Notes: generated by a model from the sequence alone, not told the origin. A stretch of 64,000 nucleotides of DNA from Stenotrophomonas rhizophila (GCF_020857975.1 NZ_JACWUO010000016.1:1-64000); one strand, 5' to 3'; shown: positions 41,352 to 52,238, counted from the stretch's first letter. Numbers and translations: made by a program.

Positions 41352-41519
41352 GTGTTTTTACCTTTCGGATGTGGCCCCTTGGGGGCCGGACAGCCCCCCG
41401 CAGGTGAACGCGGTGGGGCAAGGGTCCTGCCCGGAATCAGGCAGGAAGCCGCAAAGTATGGCAGCAGCAGCGCCCGCAGGCAAGCAACAGCGGGGCTGGA
41501 CGCCCCGCGCCGGCCCCGA

Positions 41520-41858
41520 TCAGGCCTTGTCGGCCTCGGTGGTGAAGCTCTCCCCGCAGCCGCATTCGGCGGTGGCGTTCGGGTTCCTGAACATGAACGT
41601 CTCGCTCAGGCCCTGCTTGCCGAAGTCGATTTCGGTGCCGTCGACCAGGCCCAGGCTGTCGGCATCCACGTAGATGCGCACCCCGTCCTGCTCGAACACG
41701 GTATCGCCCTCGCGCTGGTCGCGGGCCAGGTCGGTGACGTGGCCCCAGCCCGAACAGCCGGTGCGGGTCACGCCGAAACGCAGGCCCAGCGCGCCGGGGG
41801 TCTGCTCGACGAACGTGCGCACACGGGCAAAGGCAACAGGGGTAAGGCTTACGGCCAT
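41520..41858 (-). CDS. IscA/HesB-type iron-sulfur cluster carrier
   Basis: The product has 112 residues. The three cluster-binding cysteines are Cys35 in RTGCSGWG and the pair in AECGCGESF near the C-terminus, as in A-type carriers. The region between has the usual DxxxVFEQDGVRIYVDADSLGLVDGTEIDF pattern. It delivers Fe-S clusters to apo-enzymes. It stands alone, divergent from asnS, so whether it is IscA or ErpA cannot be settled here. Confidence 0.9.
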   Translation of the reverse strand: MAVSLTPVAFARVRTFVEQTPGALGLRFGVTRTGCSGWGHVTDLARDQREGDTVFEQDGVRIYVDADSLGLVDGTEIDFGKQGLSETFMFRNPNATAECGCGESFTTEADKA

Positions 41859-42043
41859 GACAGGTGACTCCAGCGGATCGTGATCATTATAGGGTGTGGC
41901 GCGCCCCGGGGAGCACCGGGCGCACCCCGCGGTTCATGCGGGCAACAGCCCCGGACCATCGCGAGAAATGCCTCGCAAGCCGAACACCGCACCCGTTAAA
42001 CTCCGTGTTCAGAGATCGAGTCGATCAACAGAGGATTCAAGTC

Positions 42044-43438
<1,395 letters not shown>

Positions 43439-43489
43439 TCCACGCGCTCTGATCCACGCGTTCTGGCCCGCCCAAGGAGGCACTGACCC

Positions 43490-43795
43490 ATGACCCTGTT
43501 CCTCGCGCTGTGTTTCGTCGGCGTGGCGATCGCCGGGTTCAGTGCCTTCGTGATTTTCTGGCCACTGACCCTGGTGCATATCCGCGACCGCCACCCGGCC
43601 CTGGCCGACCGCTTCGGCGCCGGTGCGTTCCTGCGCCCGGACGCGCTGGGCTGGCTGCTTGGCCGGCACTACCGCCAGACCCCCGACCGGGCGCTGTCCG
43701 GGCTGGCCACGCCAGCCTGGGTCGCGCTGCTGACCCTGTTGGCCGGATTGGGCATGGCTGCCCTGCTCTGGCTGCTTTCGATGGTGATGACATGA
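43490..43795 (+). CDS. Small inner-membrane protein
   Basis: The product has 101 residues with an AAGGAGG site about 10 bases before the ATG. Two hydrophobic helices are visible (LFLALCFVGVAIAGFSAFVIFWPL and WVALLTLLAGLGMAALLWLLSMV) with a charged central loop. The family is not recognised. It overlaps the next gene by four bases (ATGA), suggesting joint function. Confidence 0.65.
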   Translation: MTLFLALCFVGVAIAGFSAFVIFWPLTLVHIRDRHPALADRFGAGAFLRPDALGWLLGRHYRQTPDRALSGLATPAWVALLTLLAGLGMAALLWLLSMVMT

Positions 43796-44106
43796 ATGAA
43801 ACCCCCTCCAACCGCGACGCATGGTTCTTGGCCAGCCTGGGCAACACGTTGATCTGGGCACGGCTGCGGGTACGCCCGGGCGGCACCGCCGAAGTGTTGG
43901 ACAGCGATGGCAACACGCTCAGCTACGATAGCGAAGACACCGCGCGTTCGCAGCTGTTCGACGCCGAGTTCGTCGCCTACGAGGGCCTGGACGAAGAGGA
44001 CGCGCTGATCCGCGGCTTCTCGCTGCATGAAGTGCAGCCGCCGCAGGCCGACAGCGATGCCGACCTGCACGGCCGCATGGTGCAGAGCCTGGGCGCACGC
44101 GCGTAA
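43792..44106 (+). CDS. Conserved hypothetical protein
   Basis: The product has 104 residues from the ATG at 43792 that overlaps the preceding stop. It is small and acidic (WFLASLGNTLIWARLRVRPGGTAEVLDSDGNTLSYDSEDTARSQLFDAEFVAYEGLDEEDA) with mostly beta character. It has no signal peptide or known motif. Translational coupling to the small membrane protein suggests a cytoplasmic partner for it. Confidence 0.65.
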   Translation: MNETPSNRDAWFLASLGNTLIWARLRVRPGGTAEVLDSDGNTLSYDSEDTARSQLFDAEFVAYEGLDEEDALIRGFSLHEVQPPQADSDADLHGRMVQSLGARA

Positions 44107-44113
44107 CCGGGCC

Positions 44114-44752
44114 ATGTTCATCCCATCGGCCTTCGCCGAGACCGACCTGATCTGGCTGGACCGGTTGCTGGCGCGCGATGCGTTCGTCACCCTGGTCAGC
44201 ACCGGCGCCGACGGCTACCAGCAGGCCACCCGGCTGCCGGTACTGTACCGGCGCGATGCCGACGGCATCCTGATCGAAGGCCACTGGGCCAAGCCGAACC
44301 CGCAGGCCGGGCATGCCGGCCCGGCCATGCTGCTGGTGGATGGCCCGCATGCCTATGTGTCGCCGGGCTGGTATCCGGATAAAGACGCCCAGGCGCGGGT
44401 TCCGACCTGGAACTACGCCGCCGCCGAACTGCGCGGCGTGCTCGAACCGGTGACCGCCCCCGATGCGCTGATCGGAATGCTTGACGGCCTGAGCGCGCAC
44501 TACGAAGCACAGGTGGGCGGCAACTGGGCGCTGCAGCCGATCGAGCCGCGGCAACGGAAAATGCTGGCCGGCATCGTCGGCTTCCGCTTCCGCCCCACCC
44601 AGGTGCAGGTCAAGCTCAAGCTGAGCCAGAACCACCCCGAAGCCAACCAGCGCAGCGTGATCGATGCGCTGTCGGCACTGGAAGCGCCGGCCTCGCGCGA
44701 GCTGGCGCAGTGGATGCGCTGGCGCCGCGACCACGGCGGCAACGACGACTGA
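44114..44752 (+). CDS. FMN-binding negative transcriptional regulator, PaiB-like
   Basis: The product has 212 residues from MFIPSAFAETDLIWLDRLLARDAFVTLVS. The split-barrel flavin-binding fold of the PaiB family shows in GHWAKPNPQ, AYVSPGWYPDKDAQARVPTWNY (the strongest signature) and KMLAGIVGFRFRPTQVQVKLKLSQNH. PaiB was named for repression of sporulation and protease genes in Bacillus; its biochemical role in Gram-negatives is unclear. It lies seven bases after the preceding gene. Confidence 0.88.
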   Translation: MFIPSAFAETDLIWLDRLLARDAFVTLVSTGADGYQQATRLPVLYRRDADGILIEGHWAKPNPQAGHAGPAMLLVDGPHAYVSPGWYPDKDAQARVPTWNYAAAELRGVLEPVTAPDALIGMLDGLSAHYEAQVGGNWALQPIEPRQRKMLAGIVGFRFRPTQVQVKLKLSQNHPEANQRSVIDALSALEAPASRELAQWMRWRRDHGGNDD

Positions 44753-44829
44753 ACCCTTCCCCGTTTCCCGCGACGACGCGGCCCCGCCGGCCGCGCCTTG
44801 CCCCCACCTCACGTCAGGGACACCGCACC

Positions 44830-45492
44830 ATGAAAGACATCCACAAGCTGCTGCAGAACAACCGCGACTGGGCCGACCGGATCGAGAAGGAAGACCCGGA
44901 CTTCTTCCAGCAGCTGGCCAGGCAGCAGCACCCGGAATACCTGTGGATCGGCTGCTCCGATTCGCGGGTGCCGGCCAACCAGATCATCGGCATGGCCCCG
45001 GGCGAGGTGTTCGTGCACCGCAACGTGGCCAACGTGGTGGTGCACACCGACCTGAACTGCCTGAGCGTGATCCAGTACGCGGTGGACCAGCTCAAGGTCA
45101 AGCACATCCTGATCGTGGGCCATTACGGCTGCGGCGGGGTGCACGCCAGCCTGCACAACACGCGGGTGGGCCTGGCCGACAACTGGCTGCGGCATGTCGG
45201 CGATGTGGCGCAGAAGCATGCGGCGATCATGGATGCGATCGAGGAACCGGACCTCAAGCATGCACGGCTGTGCGAGTTGAACGTGATCGAGCAGGTGGTC
45301 AACGCCTGCCGTTCGACGATCGTGCAGGATGCCTGGGCGCGCGGGCAGAAGCTGATGGTGCATGGCTGGGTGTACAGCCTGAAGGACGGCCGGGTGCGCG
45401 AGATGGGCATCGACGTGGGCCGCCCGGAAGACCTGATGCCGGCCTACGAGCAGGCGCTGGCGCATGTTCCGCGCCGCGGCCGGCGCGACTGA
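44830..45492 (+). CDS. can: Beta-carbonic anhydrase
   Basis: The product has 220 residues from the ATG at 44830. The zinc ligands match E. coli Can by number: Cys42 and Asp44 in GCSDSRVP, His98 and Cys101 in GHYGCGGV. It interconverts CO2 and bicarbonate in the cytoplasm. It stands just upstream of the 3-hydroxyanthranilate dioxygenase gene with a 25-base gap, so the two may be co-transcribed. Confidence 0.95.
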   Translation: MKDIHKLLQNNRDWADRIEKEDPDFFQQLARQQHPEYLWIGCSDSRVPANQIIGMAPGEVFVHRNVANVVVHTDLNCLSVIQYAVDQLKVKHILIVGHYGCGGVHASLHNTRVGLADNWLRHVGDVAQKHAAIMDAIEEPDLKHARLCELNVIEQVVNACRSTIVQDAWARGQKLMVHGWVYSLKDGRVREMGIDVGRPEDLMPAYEQALAHVPRRGRRD

Positions 45493-45517
45493 CCCTTTCC
45501 CTCACGGAACCGCCCCC

Positions 45518-46045
45518 ATGCTCGCCTCCCCCATCAATCTGCTGGCCTGGATCGAGGAACACCGGCACCTGCTCAAGCCGCCGGTGGGCAACAAGATGAT
45601 CGACAACGGCGATTTCATCGTAATGGTGGTGGGCGGGCCGAACAGCCGCACCGACTACCACTACGACGAAGGCCCGGAGTGGTTCTACCAGCTCGAAGGC
45701 GAGATGGTGCTGAAGGTGCAGGAAGACGGCGCGGTGCGCGACATCCCGATCCGCGCCGGCGAGATTTTCCTGCTGCCGGGCAAGGTGCCGCATTCGCCGC
45801 GGCGCCCGGCCGGTGGCGTGGGGCTGGTGGTGGAACGCAAGCGGCTGGCGCATGAGCGCGACGGGCTGTTGTGGTTCTGCGAGCAGTGCAACCACAAGCT
45901 GCACGAAGAGTACTTCACGCTGGAGAACATCGAGACCGATCTGCCGAAGGTGTTTGCGCGGTATCAGTCTTCGTTGGCACTGCGGACGTGCGCGAATTGC
46001 GGGCATGTTGATCCGTTGCCGGGCGCTGTTGCGGCTGAAGGCTGA
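45518..46045 (+). CDS. 3-hydroxyanthranilate 3,4-dioxygenase
   Basis: The product has 175 residues of the cupin fold. The catalytic Fe(II) ligands are His48 ([10 protein letters not shown]), Glu54 and His92 (VPHSPRRP). A second, rubredoxin-like metal site is formed by Cys121/Cys124 (FCEQC) and Cys158/Cys161 (TCANC), as in the Cupriavidus enzyme. It opens 3-hydroxyanthranilate to the precursor of quinolinate. With kynU and kmo downstream it completes the lower kynurenine route; tryptophan dioxygenase and formamidase genes are not in the window. Confidence 0.94.
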   Translation: MLASPINLLAWIEEHRHLLKPPVGNKMIDNGDFIVMVVGGPNSRTDYHYDEGPEWFYQLEGEMVLKVQEDGAVRDIPIRAGEIFLLPGKVPHSPRRPAGGVGLVVERKRLAHERDGLLWFCEQCNHKLHEEYFTLENIETDLPKVFARYQSSLALRTCANCGHVDPLPGAVAAEG

Positions 46046-46112
46046 AGGCTGAGAAGCCGAGAAGCCGAGAAGCCACAGAGCTTGGAGCTGCACGGTCCAG
46101 TGTCCATAGGCT

Positions 46113-46218
46113 GGGTTGGCGCGGGTGGGTTTGCGGGACACGCCGTAAACCCATCCTTGGGGGCTTGGCGAAAACATCCATGTTTTCGACAGTCCCGCAA
46201 ACCCACCCGCGCCAACCC
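46113..46218. repeat. Long nested inverted repeat, copy B
   Basis: Perfect 27-base outer arms lie at 46113-46139 and 46192-46218 (left arm begins GGGTTGGCGCGGG). The conserved core ACACGCCGTAAACCCATCC is followed by an inner stem CGAAAACAT/ATGTTTTCG at 46169-46188 with CC at the apex. It lies 67 bases after the dioxygenase gene and before copy C. The bases between (46219-46529) show no gene. Confidence 0.85.
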
Positions 46219-46529
46219 TTCCATAGCTGGCTGGTGCTCAAGGGAAAATCGCTGGACGCCCAGCGGTTCATACGCGAACAAGACGCGCTGGTAGGGTCGA
46301 TCCTCGATCGACTGCCGATACCCTCTCCCCACCCGGTGGCAGCATGACCTCCGAACGGAATGCAGCCGACCGGCGGTCGGCTCCACCAAGAGCACACTGT
46401 TTCCTTTTTTAGGTGGGGAGGTGCCGAGCATGGCTCGGCACTACCAGGGCGGAGCGGATCCGCGTTTCGCCGCCCATGGTCGAGGTATGCCGCCCCCCGC
46501 TCTTCCCCTGCACACCAGCCAAGTATCCG

Positions 46530-46637
46530 GGGGCCGGGGCGGGTGGGTTTGCGGGACCCTCCATCGCATGGATGCGATGGCGGAGCTTACAGGGACGTAC
46601 TTGCAGCGTGTCCCGCAAACCCACCCGCCCCGGCCCC
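46530..46637. repeat. Long nested inverted repeat, copy C
   Basis: Perfect 28-base outer arms lie at 46530-46557 and 46610-46637 (left arm begins GGGGCCGGGGCGGG). The inner stem CCATCGCAT/ATGCGATGG is at 46561-46580. The conserved core is read on the minus strand (CAAGTACGTCCCTGTAAGC). It lies 133 bases before kynU. With copy B it fills the 725-base gap between two co-directional kynurenine genes. Confidence 0.85.
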
Positions 46638-46770
46638 ATTCCAGTCGATGCACACGCCAGGGGTTTGCCGTTGCGGCTGCCGTTGCTACCGGCCCCACCC
46701 ACGCCCCCAGATTCAGCCCAGACCCCCACCACCCGGTAAACTGTCAGCCACTGTCACCGCTGGCCGTACC

Positions 46771-48048
46771 ATGTCCGAGATCCTCAGCCGCACCCATGCC
46801 GTTGCCCTGGACGCCGCCGATCCGCTGCGCGCCATCCGCAACGACTTCGTGTTCCCCCAGCACAACCACCGCGACCAGACCTACTTCGTCGGCAATTCGC
46901 TGGGCCTGCAGCCGCGCGGCGCCAAAGCCGCCGTGCAGGAAGTGATGGACAAGTGGGCCGGCCTGGCCGTCGAAGGCCACTTCACCGGTGACACCCAGTG
47001 GCTGCGCTACCACCGCCTGGTCAGCGAGCAGCTCGCCCGCGTGGTCGGCGCCCTGCCGTCTGAAGTGGTTGCCATGAACACCCTCAGCGTCAACCTGCAC
47101 CTGATGATGGTCAGCTTCTACCGGCCCACCGCGCAGCGTCCGGCGATCCTGATGGAAGCCGGCGCCTTCCCCACCGACCGCCACGCGGTCGAATCGCAGA
47201 TCCGCTTCCACGGCTTCGACCCGGCCACCGACCTCATCGAAGTCCAGCCCGACGAACCCAACGGCACGATCTCGCTGCAGGCCATCGAGCGCGCCATCAC
47301 CGAGCACGGCCCGCGCCTGGCGCTGGTGCTGTGGCCCGGCGTGCAATACCGCAGCGGCCAGGTGTTCGACCTCGATGCCATCACCCGCATGGCCCGCCTG
47401 CAGGGCGCCCGGGTCGGCTTCGACCTGGCCCACTCGGTCGGCAACGTGCCGCTGCAGCTGCACGACATCGCCCCGGACTTCGCGGTCTGGTGCCACTACA
47501 AATACCTCAACGCCGGCCCCGGTGCGGTCGCCGGCTGTTTCGTGCACGAACGCCACCACCGCGACACCAGCCTGCCCCGCTTCGCCGGCTGGTGGGGGCA
47601 CGAAGAAGCCACCCGCTTCAAGATGGCCCCGCAGTTCGTCCCGGCCGTCGGAGCCGAGGGCTGGCAGCTCAGCAACCCGCCCGTGCTCGGCCTGGCGCCG
47701 CTGCGCGCAGCCCTGGACGTGGTCGACAAGGCCGGCGGCATCGCCGCCATGCGCGACAAATCGCTGCGCCTGACCGGCCTGCTCGATGCCCTGGTGCGCG
47801 CCCGCCTGGCCGGCGTGCTCGACGTACTCACCCCCACCGAACCGGACCGCCGCGGTTGCCAGCTCTCGCTGCGCGTGGCCGGCGGCCGCGAACGCGGCCG
47901 CAGCCTGTTCGAATACCTGCAGACCGTCGGCGTGCTCGGCGACTGGCGCGAGCCGGATGTCATCCGCATCTCGCCCACCCCGCTGTACAACCGCTACCAG
48001 GACCTGCACCACTTCATCGACGAAGTGGAAGCCTGGGCAGGCCTGTAA
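46771..48048 (+). CDS. kynU: Kynureninase
   Basis: The product has 425 residues. It is a PLP fold-type-I enzyme: YFVGNSLGLQP near residue 38, FPTDRHAVESQ around 133, Asp218 in VGFDLAHSVGN, and the PLP lysine Lys244 in CHYKYLNAGPG. It cleaves 3-hydroxykynurenine to 3-hydroxyanthranilate and alanine. It starts at the ATG at 46771. kmo follows 35 bases later. Confidence 0.95.
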   Translation: MSEILSRTHAVALDAADPLRAIRNDFVFPQHNHRDQTYFVGNSLGLQPRGAKAAVQEVMDKWAGLAVEGHFTGDTQWLRYHRLVSEQLARVVGALPSEVVAMNTLSVNLHLMMVSFYRPTAQRPAILMEAGAFPTDRHAVESQIRFHGFDPATDLIEVQPDEPNGTISLQAIERAITEHGPRLALVLWPGVQYRSGQVFDLDAITRMARLQGARVGFDLAHSVGNVPLQLHDIAPDFAVWCHYKYLNAGPGAVAGCFVHERHHRDTSLPRFAGWWGHEEATRFKMAPQFVPAVGAEGWQLSNPPVLGLAPLRAALDVVDKAGGIAAMRDKSLRLTGLLDALVRARLAGVLDVLTPTEPDRRGCQLSLRVAGGRERGRSLFEYLQTVGVLGDWREPDVIRISPTPLYNRYQDLHHFIDEVEAWAGL

Positions 48049-48083
48049 GCCCGTCTGCCCTCCCCGCCCCCACGGACACCGCC

Positions 48084-49451
48084 TTGATCGCTACCCCCTC
48101 CCGCTCGCTGAGCATCATCGGCGCCGGCCTGGCCGGCTCCCTGCTCGCCATCCTGCTGTCCCGCCAGGGCTGGCGGATCACCCTGTACGAACGCCGCGGC
48201 GACCCGCGCGTGAGCGACTACGAGTCCGGCCGCTCGATCAACCTGGCGCTGGCCGAACGCGGCCGCAATGCGCTGCGCCAGGCCGGCGTCGAAGACGCGG
48301 TGATGGCCAAGGCGGTGATGATGCGCGGGCGCATGGTCCACCCACGGCAGGGCCAGCCGCAGCTGCAACGCTATGGCCGCGACGACAGCGAGGTGATCTG
48401 GTCGATCCACCGCAGGGACCTCAACACCACCTTGCTGCAGCTGGCCGAAGACGCCGGCGCCACCGTGCATTTCCATCGCCGCCTGCATACGGTCGACTTC
48501 GACGCCGGCTACGCGCGCTTCATCGACGACCGCGACGACCAGCCGCATGACATCCGCTTCGACACCCTGATCGGGGCCGACGGTGCCGGCTCGGCCCTGC
48601 GCGCGGCGATGAACCGCAAACAGCCACTGGACGAGCGCACCGAGTTCCTCGACCACTCCTACAAGGAGCTGGAGATCCCGCCGACCGCCGACGGCGGCTT
48701 CCGCATCGAGGCCAATGCGCTGCACATCTGGCCACGCGGACACTACATGTGCATCGCCCTGCCCAACCACGAAGGCACCTTCACCGTCACCCTGTTCCTG
48801 CCCAACGAAGGCGACCCGAGTTTTGCCACCACCAACAGCGGCGCCGAAGCCGAAGCCCTGTTCGCGCGCGATTTCCCCGACGCGCTGGCGCTGATCCCCA
48901 ACCTGCGCCGCGACTGGGAAGAACATCCGCCCGGCCTGCTCGGCACCCTGCACCTGGCCCACTGGCACCTGCAGGGCCGCGCGGTACTGCTCGGCGATGC
49001 CGCGCATGCGATGGTGCCCTTCCACGGCCAGGGCATGAACTGCGCCTTCGAGGACTGCATCGCGCTGGCCGGCCACCTGCTGGAACAGGATTCGCTGGCC
49101 GAGGCCTTCGCCGCCTTCGAGGCCGACCGCAAGCCCAATGCCCAGGCCATCCAGCAGATGGCGCTGGAAAACTACCTGGAAATGCGCGACCGCGTCGCCG
49201 ACCCGCAGTTCCTGCTCCAGCGCGAACTGGAACAGGCACTGCAGGCGCGCTGGCCGACCCGCTTCGTGCCGCACTACACGATGGTCACCTTCCTGCACAC
49301 CCCGTACGCGGTGGCGCTGGAACGCACCGAGCTGCAGCGGCACATCCTCCAGGACGCCACCGCCGGGCACGACAGCCTGGACCGCATCGACTGGACCGCG
49401 CTGGAGCGCATCGTGCACGCGCAGTTGCCCGTGCTAGAGGGCGCGCACTGA
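48084..49451 (+). CDS. kmo: Kynurenine 3-monooxygenase
   Basis: The product has 455 residues. It is an FAD-dependent aromatic hydroxylase: the Rossmann motif SIIGAGLAGSLLAILLSRQG starts at residue 9, IGADGAGSALR and the second FAD motif LLGDAAHAMVPFHGQGMNCAFEDC follow, and the C-terminus is hydrophobic-aromatic. The only suitable start is TTG at 48084: no ATG or GTG precedes the Rossmann strand within the gap after kynU. It hydroxylates kynurenine at position 3. The stop overlaps the sbcB start as TGATG. Confidence 0.94.
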   Translation: MIATPSRSLSIIGAGLAGSLLAILLSRQGWRITLYERRGDPRVSDYESGRSINLALAERGRNALRQAGVEDAVMAKAVMMRGRMVHPRQGQPQLQRYGRDDSEVIWSIHRRDLNTTLLQLAEDAGATVHFHRRLHTVDFDAGYARFIDDRDDQPHDIRFDTLIGADGAGSALRAAMNRKQPLDERTEFLDHSYKELEIPPTADGGFRIEANALHIWPRGHYMCIALPNHEGTFTVTLFLPNEGDPSFATTNSGAEAEALFARDFPDALALIPNLRRDWEEHPPGLLGTLHLAHWHLQGRAVLLGDAAHAMVPFHGQGMNCAFEDCIALAGHLLEQDSLAEAFAAFEADRKPNAQAIQQMALENYLEMRDRVADPQFLLQRELEQALQARWPTRFVPHYTMVTFLHTPYAVALERTELQRHILQDATAGHDSLDRIDWTALERIVHAQLPVLEGAH

Positions 49452-50890
49452 TGACTGACAGCTTCCTGTTCTACGACCTGGAAACCTTCGGCCAGGACCC
49501 GCGCCGTACCCGCATCGCGCAGTTCGCCGGCATCCGCACCGATGCCGACCTGAACATCATCGACGAGCCGGTCAGCTTCTACGTCAAGCCCGCCGACGAC
49601 ATCCTGCCCTCGCCGATCGCCACCCTGATCACCGGGATCACCCCGCAGCACGCGCTGCAGGCAGGCATCAGCGAAGCCGAGGCGTTCTCGCGCATCAACG
49701 ACCTGATGGCGAGGCCGGGCACCTGCACGCTGGGCTACAACACGCTGCGCTTCGACGACGAGTTCGTCCGCCACGGCCTGTTCCGCAATTTCTACGATCC
49801 CTACGAGCGCGAGTGGCGCAACGGCAACTCGCGCTGGGACCTGCTGGACATGATGCGCCTGCTGCATGCACTGCGCCCGGACGGCGTGGTCTGGCCACAG
49901 CGCGAAGACGGCGCCACCTCGTTCAAGCTCGAACAACTGGCCAGCGCCAACCAGGTGCGCCAGGGCGACGCCCACGAAGCGCTGTCGGACGTGCATGCCA
50001 CCATCGGCCTGGCCCGGTTGTTCAAGCAGGCCCAGCCGCGGTTGTGGGAGTACGCGCTGAAGCTGCGCGACAAGCGCTTTGTCGGCGGCCTGCTGGATGT
50101 CGATGCGATGCAGCCGGTGCTGCACATTTCCATGCGCTACCCGGCCCAGCGGCTGTGCGCCGCCCCGGTGCTGCCGCTGGCGCGCCACCCGTTCATCAAC
50201 AACCGCGTCATCGTGCTCGACCTGGACGGCGACATCGCGCCGCTGCTGGAGCTGCCGCCGGAAACCATCGCCGCACGCCTGTATACCCGCGCGGCGGACA
50301 TGGCCGAAGGCGAGCAGCGCGTGCCGCTCAAGGAAGTGCACCTCAACAAGGTGCCGGCGCTGGTGGCATGGAACCACCTGCGCCCGGCCGACCATGCGCG
50401 CCTGGGCCTGGACGTGGCCGCGATCGAGGCCAAGGCCGCGCAGCTGCGCGCGCTGGGCCCGGCGCTGGCCGAGAAGGTCCGCCAGGTGTTCGGCGGCGAG
50501 CGCGCACGGGGCCCCAGCGATGTCGACGCCTCGCTGTATGACGGCTTCCTTGCCGATGGCGACAAGGCCTTGATGGCCCGCATCCGCACCAGCCCGCCGG
50601 CCGAGCTGGCCAGCTTCGCCGAGCGCCTGCGCGATCCGCGCATGCCCGAGCTGCTGTTCCGCTACCGCGCGCGCAACCATCCCGACAGCCTGGATGCGAC
50701 CGAGCGCACGCGCTGGAACCACTACCGCCGCCAGCGCCTGCTGGGCGACACCGCGCTGGGCGAGCAGACCCTGCCGCAGTACCGCGCGCAGCTGGAGGCG
50801 CTGGCCACCGAGCACGCCACCGACCCGGGCAAGCTGGCGTTGTTGCAGCAGCTGCGCGACTGGGGCACCCACCTGGAGCAGAGCCTGTGA
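49451..50890 (+). CDS. sbcB: Exodeoxyribonuclease I
   Basis: The product has 479 residues. It is a DEDDh exonuclease with Asp9 and Glu11 in FYDLETFGQDP, TGITPQHAL, GYNTLRFDDEF, and HEALSDVHATIGLARLF for the distal Asp/His pair. An SH3-like and a helical C-terminal domain follow, giving full family length. It degrades single-stranded DNA 3' to 5' and acts in recombination and mismatch repair. It is coupled to kmo upstream and to DUF2461 downstream. Confidence 0.95.
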   Translation: MTDSFLFYDLETFGQDPRRTRIAQFAGIRTDADLNIIDEPVSFYVKPADDILPSPIATLITGITPQHALQAGISEAEAFSRINDLMARPGTCTLGYNTLRFDDEFVRHGLFRNFYDPYEREWRNGNSRWDLLDMMRLLHALRPDGVVWPQREDGATSFKLEQLASANQVRQGDAHEALSDVHATIGLARLFKQAQPRLWEYALKLRDKRFVGGLLDVDAMQPVLHISMRYPAQRLCAAPVLPLARHPFINNRVIVLDLDGDIAPLLELPPETIAARLYTRAADMAEGEQRVPLKEVHLNKVPALVAWNHLRPADHARLGLDVAAIEAKAAQLRALGPALAEKVRQVFGGERARGPSDVDASLYDGFLADGDKALMARIRTSPPAELASFAERLRDPRMPELLFRYRARNHPDSLDATERTRWNHYRRQRLLGDTALGEQTLPQYRAQLEALATEHATDPGKLALLQQLRDWGTHLEQSL

Positions 50891-51573
50891 GTACCTATTT
50901 CACCCCTGCCAGCTTCACCTTCCTGCGCGGGCTGGCCCGCCACAACGACAAGACCTGGTTCAACGAGCACAAGCCCAAGTACGAAGCGCACGTACGCGAA
51001 CCGTTCCTGCGCCTGATCACCGACCTGCAGCCGGACCTGGCCGCGGTCAGCCCGCACTTCCGCGCCGACCCGCGCAGCGTCGGCGGCTCGCTGTTCCGCA
51101 TCTACCGGGATGCGCGCTTCTCCAATGACAAGTCGCCGTACAAGACCTGGCAGGGCGCGCGGTTGTTCCATGAGCGCCGCAAGCAGGTGCCGGCGCCGTC
51201 GTTCTACATCCACCTGCAGCCCGGCGGCAGCTTCGTCGGCGCCGGCCTGTGGCACCCCGAGCCGGCCACCCAGCGCAAGCTGCGGCACTTCATCGTCGAC
51301 AACCCGGGCAGCTGGAAGGCCGCTGCGCACTCGCCGGTGCTGCGCAGGAAATTCGACTTCGAACAAAGCGAAAAGCTGGTGCGGGCGCCGCGCGGCTTCG
51401 AGCCGGACTTCGAGTTCATCGACGATCTCAAGCACCGCAACTGGGTATTCTGGCGCGCGTTGGACGATGCGGTGATGACCGGCCCGCGGCTGCGCCAGAC
51501 CCTGGCCGCCGACCTGGCCACCCTCGGCCCGTTCGTGGACTACCTGTGCGCGGCACTGGACCTGGAATTCTGA
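50887..51573 (+). CDS. DUF2461 domain protein
   Basis: The product has 228 residues from a GTG that overlaps the sbcB stop. The family signature is strong: FTPASFTFLRGLARHNDKTWFNEHKPKYEAHVREP, then RIYRDARFSNDKSPYKTWQGA and FYIHLQPGGSFVGAGLWHP. It is a conserved soluble protein found across bacteria and fungi. Its biochemical function is not established; coupling to an exonuclease gene may be incidental. Confidence 0.88.
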   Translation: MSTYFTPASFTFLRGLARHNDKTWFNEHKPKYEAHVREPFLRLITDLQPDLAAVSPHFRADPRSVGGSLFRIYRDARFSNDKSPYKTWQGARLFHERRKQVPAPSFYIHLQPGGSFVGAGLWHPEPATQRKLRHFIVDNPGSWKAAAHSPVLRRKFDFEQSEKLVRAPRGFEPDFEFIDDLKHRNWVFWRALDDAVMTGPRLRQTLAADLATLGPFVDYLCAALDLEF

Positions 51574-51662
51574 CCATCACCCCGCGCCTGGACCGGCGGC
51601 CTTCACGCCGATTGACGCGCGCTGCGGCAAGCTCATCGAGGACTCCTGCCGATGCGTGATAC

Positions 51663-52238
51663 ATGAAGAAACTGCCCTGGGTGCTGCTGGCCGTGCTGCT
51701 GTTGCTGGGCGGGATCGGCGTCAGCGGCCCCTACCTGACCCTGCGCGGCCTGGCCAAGGCGATCGAAACCGGCGACACCGCCAAGCTCGACCGCTATGTC
51801 GATTTCCCGATGCTGCGCGCCAACCTGCGCGCCCAGCTCAACGACTACGTGGTGCGCCGCGCCGGGCCGGAGCTGCAATCGAACCTGCTCGGCGCGCTGC
51901 TGCTGGGTGCCAGCGAGAAGCTCACCGGCACCGCGGTGGACGCGATGGTCACCCCGACCGGGATCGACGCATTGCTGGAAGGTCATACCCTGTGGAAGCG
52001 CGCCAGCAACGACCTGGAAAGCAGCGACGCCTACGCCGCGCCGCGCAAGCCGCGGCCACTGCAGGGCGCCGAACACCATTTCCAGTCGCTGTCGCGCTTC
52101 ACCGCCACCGCCCGCACCCCGCAGGGCGCGCCGCTGGTATTCGTGCTGCAGCGCTCGGGCCTGCGCTGGAAACTGGTGGATATCCGCCTGCCGCTGGAGG
52201 ATACACAGGTCGCGCCGATGGTATTGCCGATCCGGTAG
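51663..52238 (+). CDS. DUF2939 family protein, membrane-anchored or secreted
   Basis: The product has 191 residues. An N-terminal hydrophobic helix (LPWVLLAVLLLLGGIGVSG) is followed by YLTLRGLAKAIETGDTAKLDRYVDFPMLRANLRAQL, the DUF2939 pattern. It is probably exposed to the periplasm. The function is unknown. The TAG stop is supplied by the GTAG of the following SMAG repeat, so the exact C-terminus may vary between strains. Confidence 0.75.
   Translation: MKKLPWVLLAVLLLLGGIGVSGPYLTLRGLAKAIETGDTAKLDRYVDFPMLRANLRAQLNDYVVRRAGPELQSNLLGALLLGASEKLTGTAVDAMVTPTGIDALLEGHTLWKRASNDLESSDAYAAPRKPRPLQGAEHHFQSLSRFTATARTPQGAPLVFVLQRSGLRWKLVDIRLPLEDTQVAPMVLPIR

Noticed and set aside
46360-46945. Small ORFs translated from the long nested repeats (also near 54.2-54.7 kb)
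   Set aside because: Their peptides (GFTGPS, SLQGRTC, VPQTHPP types) recur because the repeat recurs. Conservation tracks stem pairing rather than protein sequence, so they are probably spurious.
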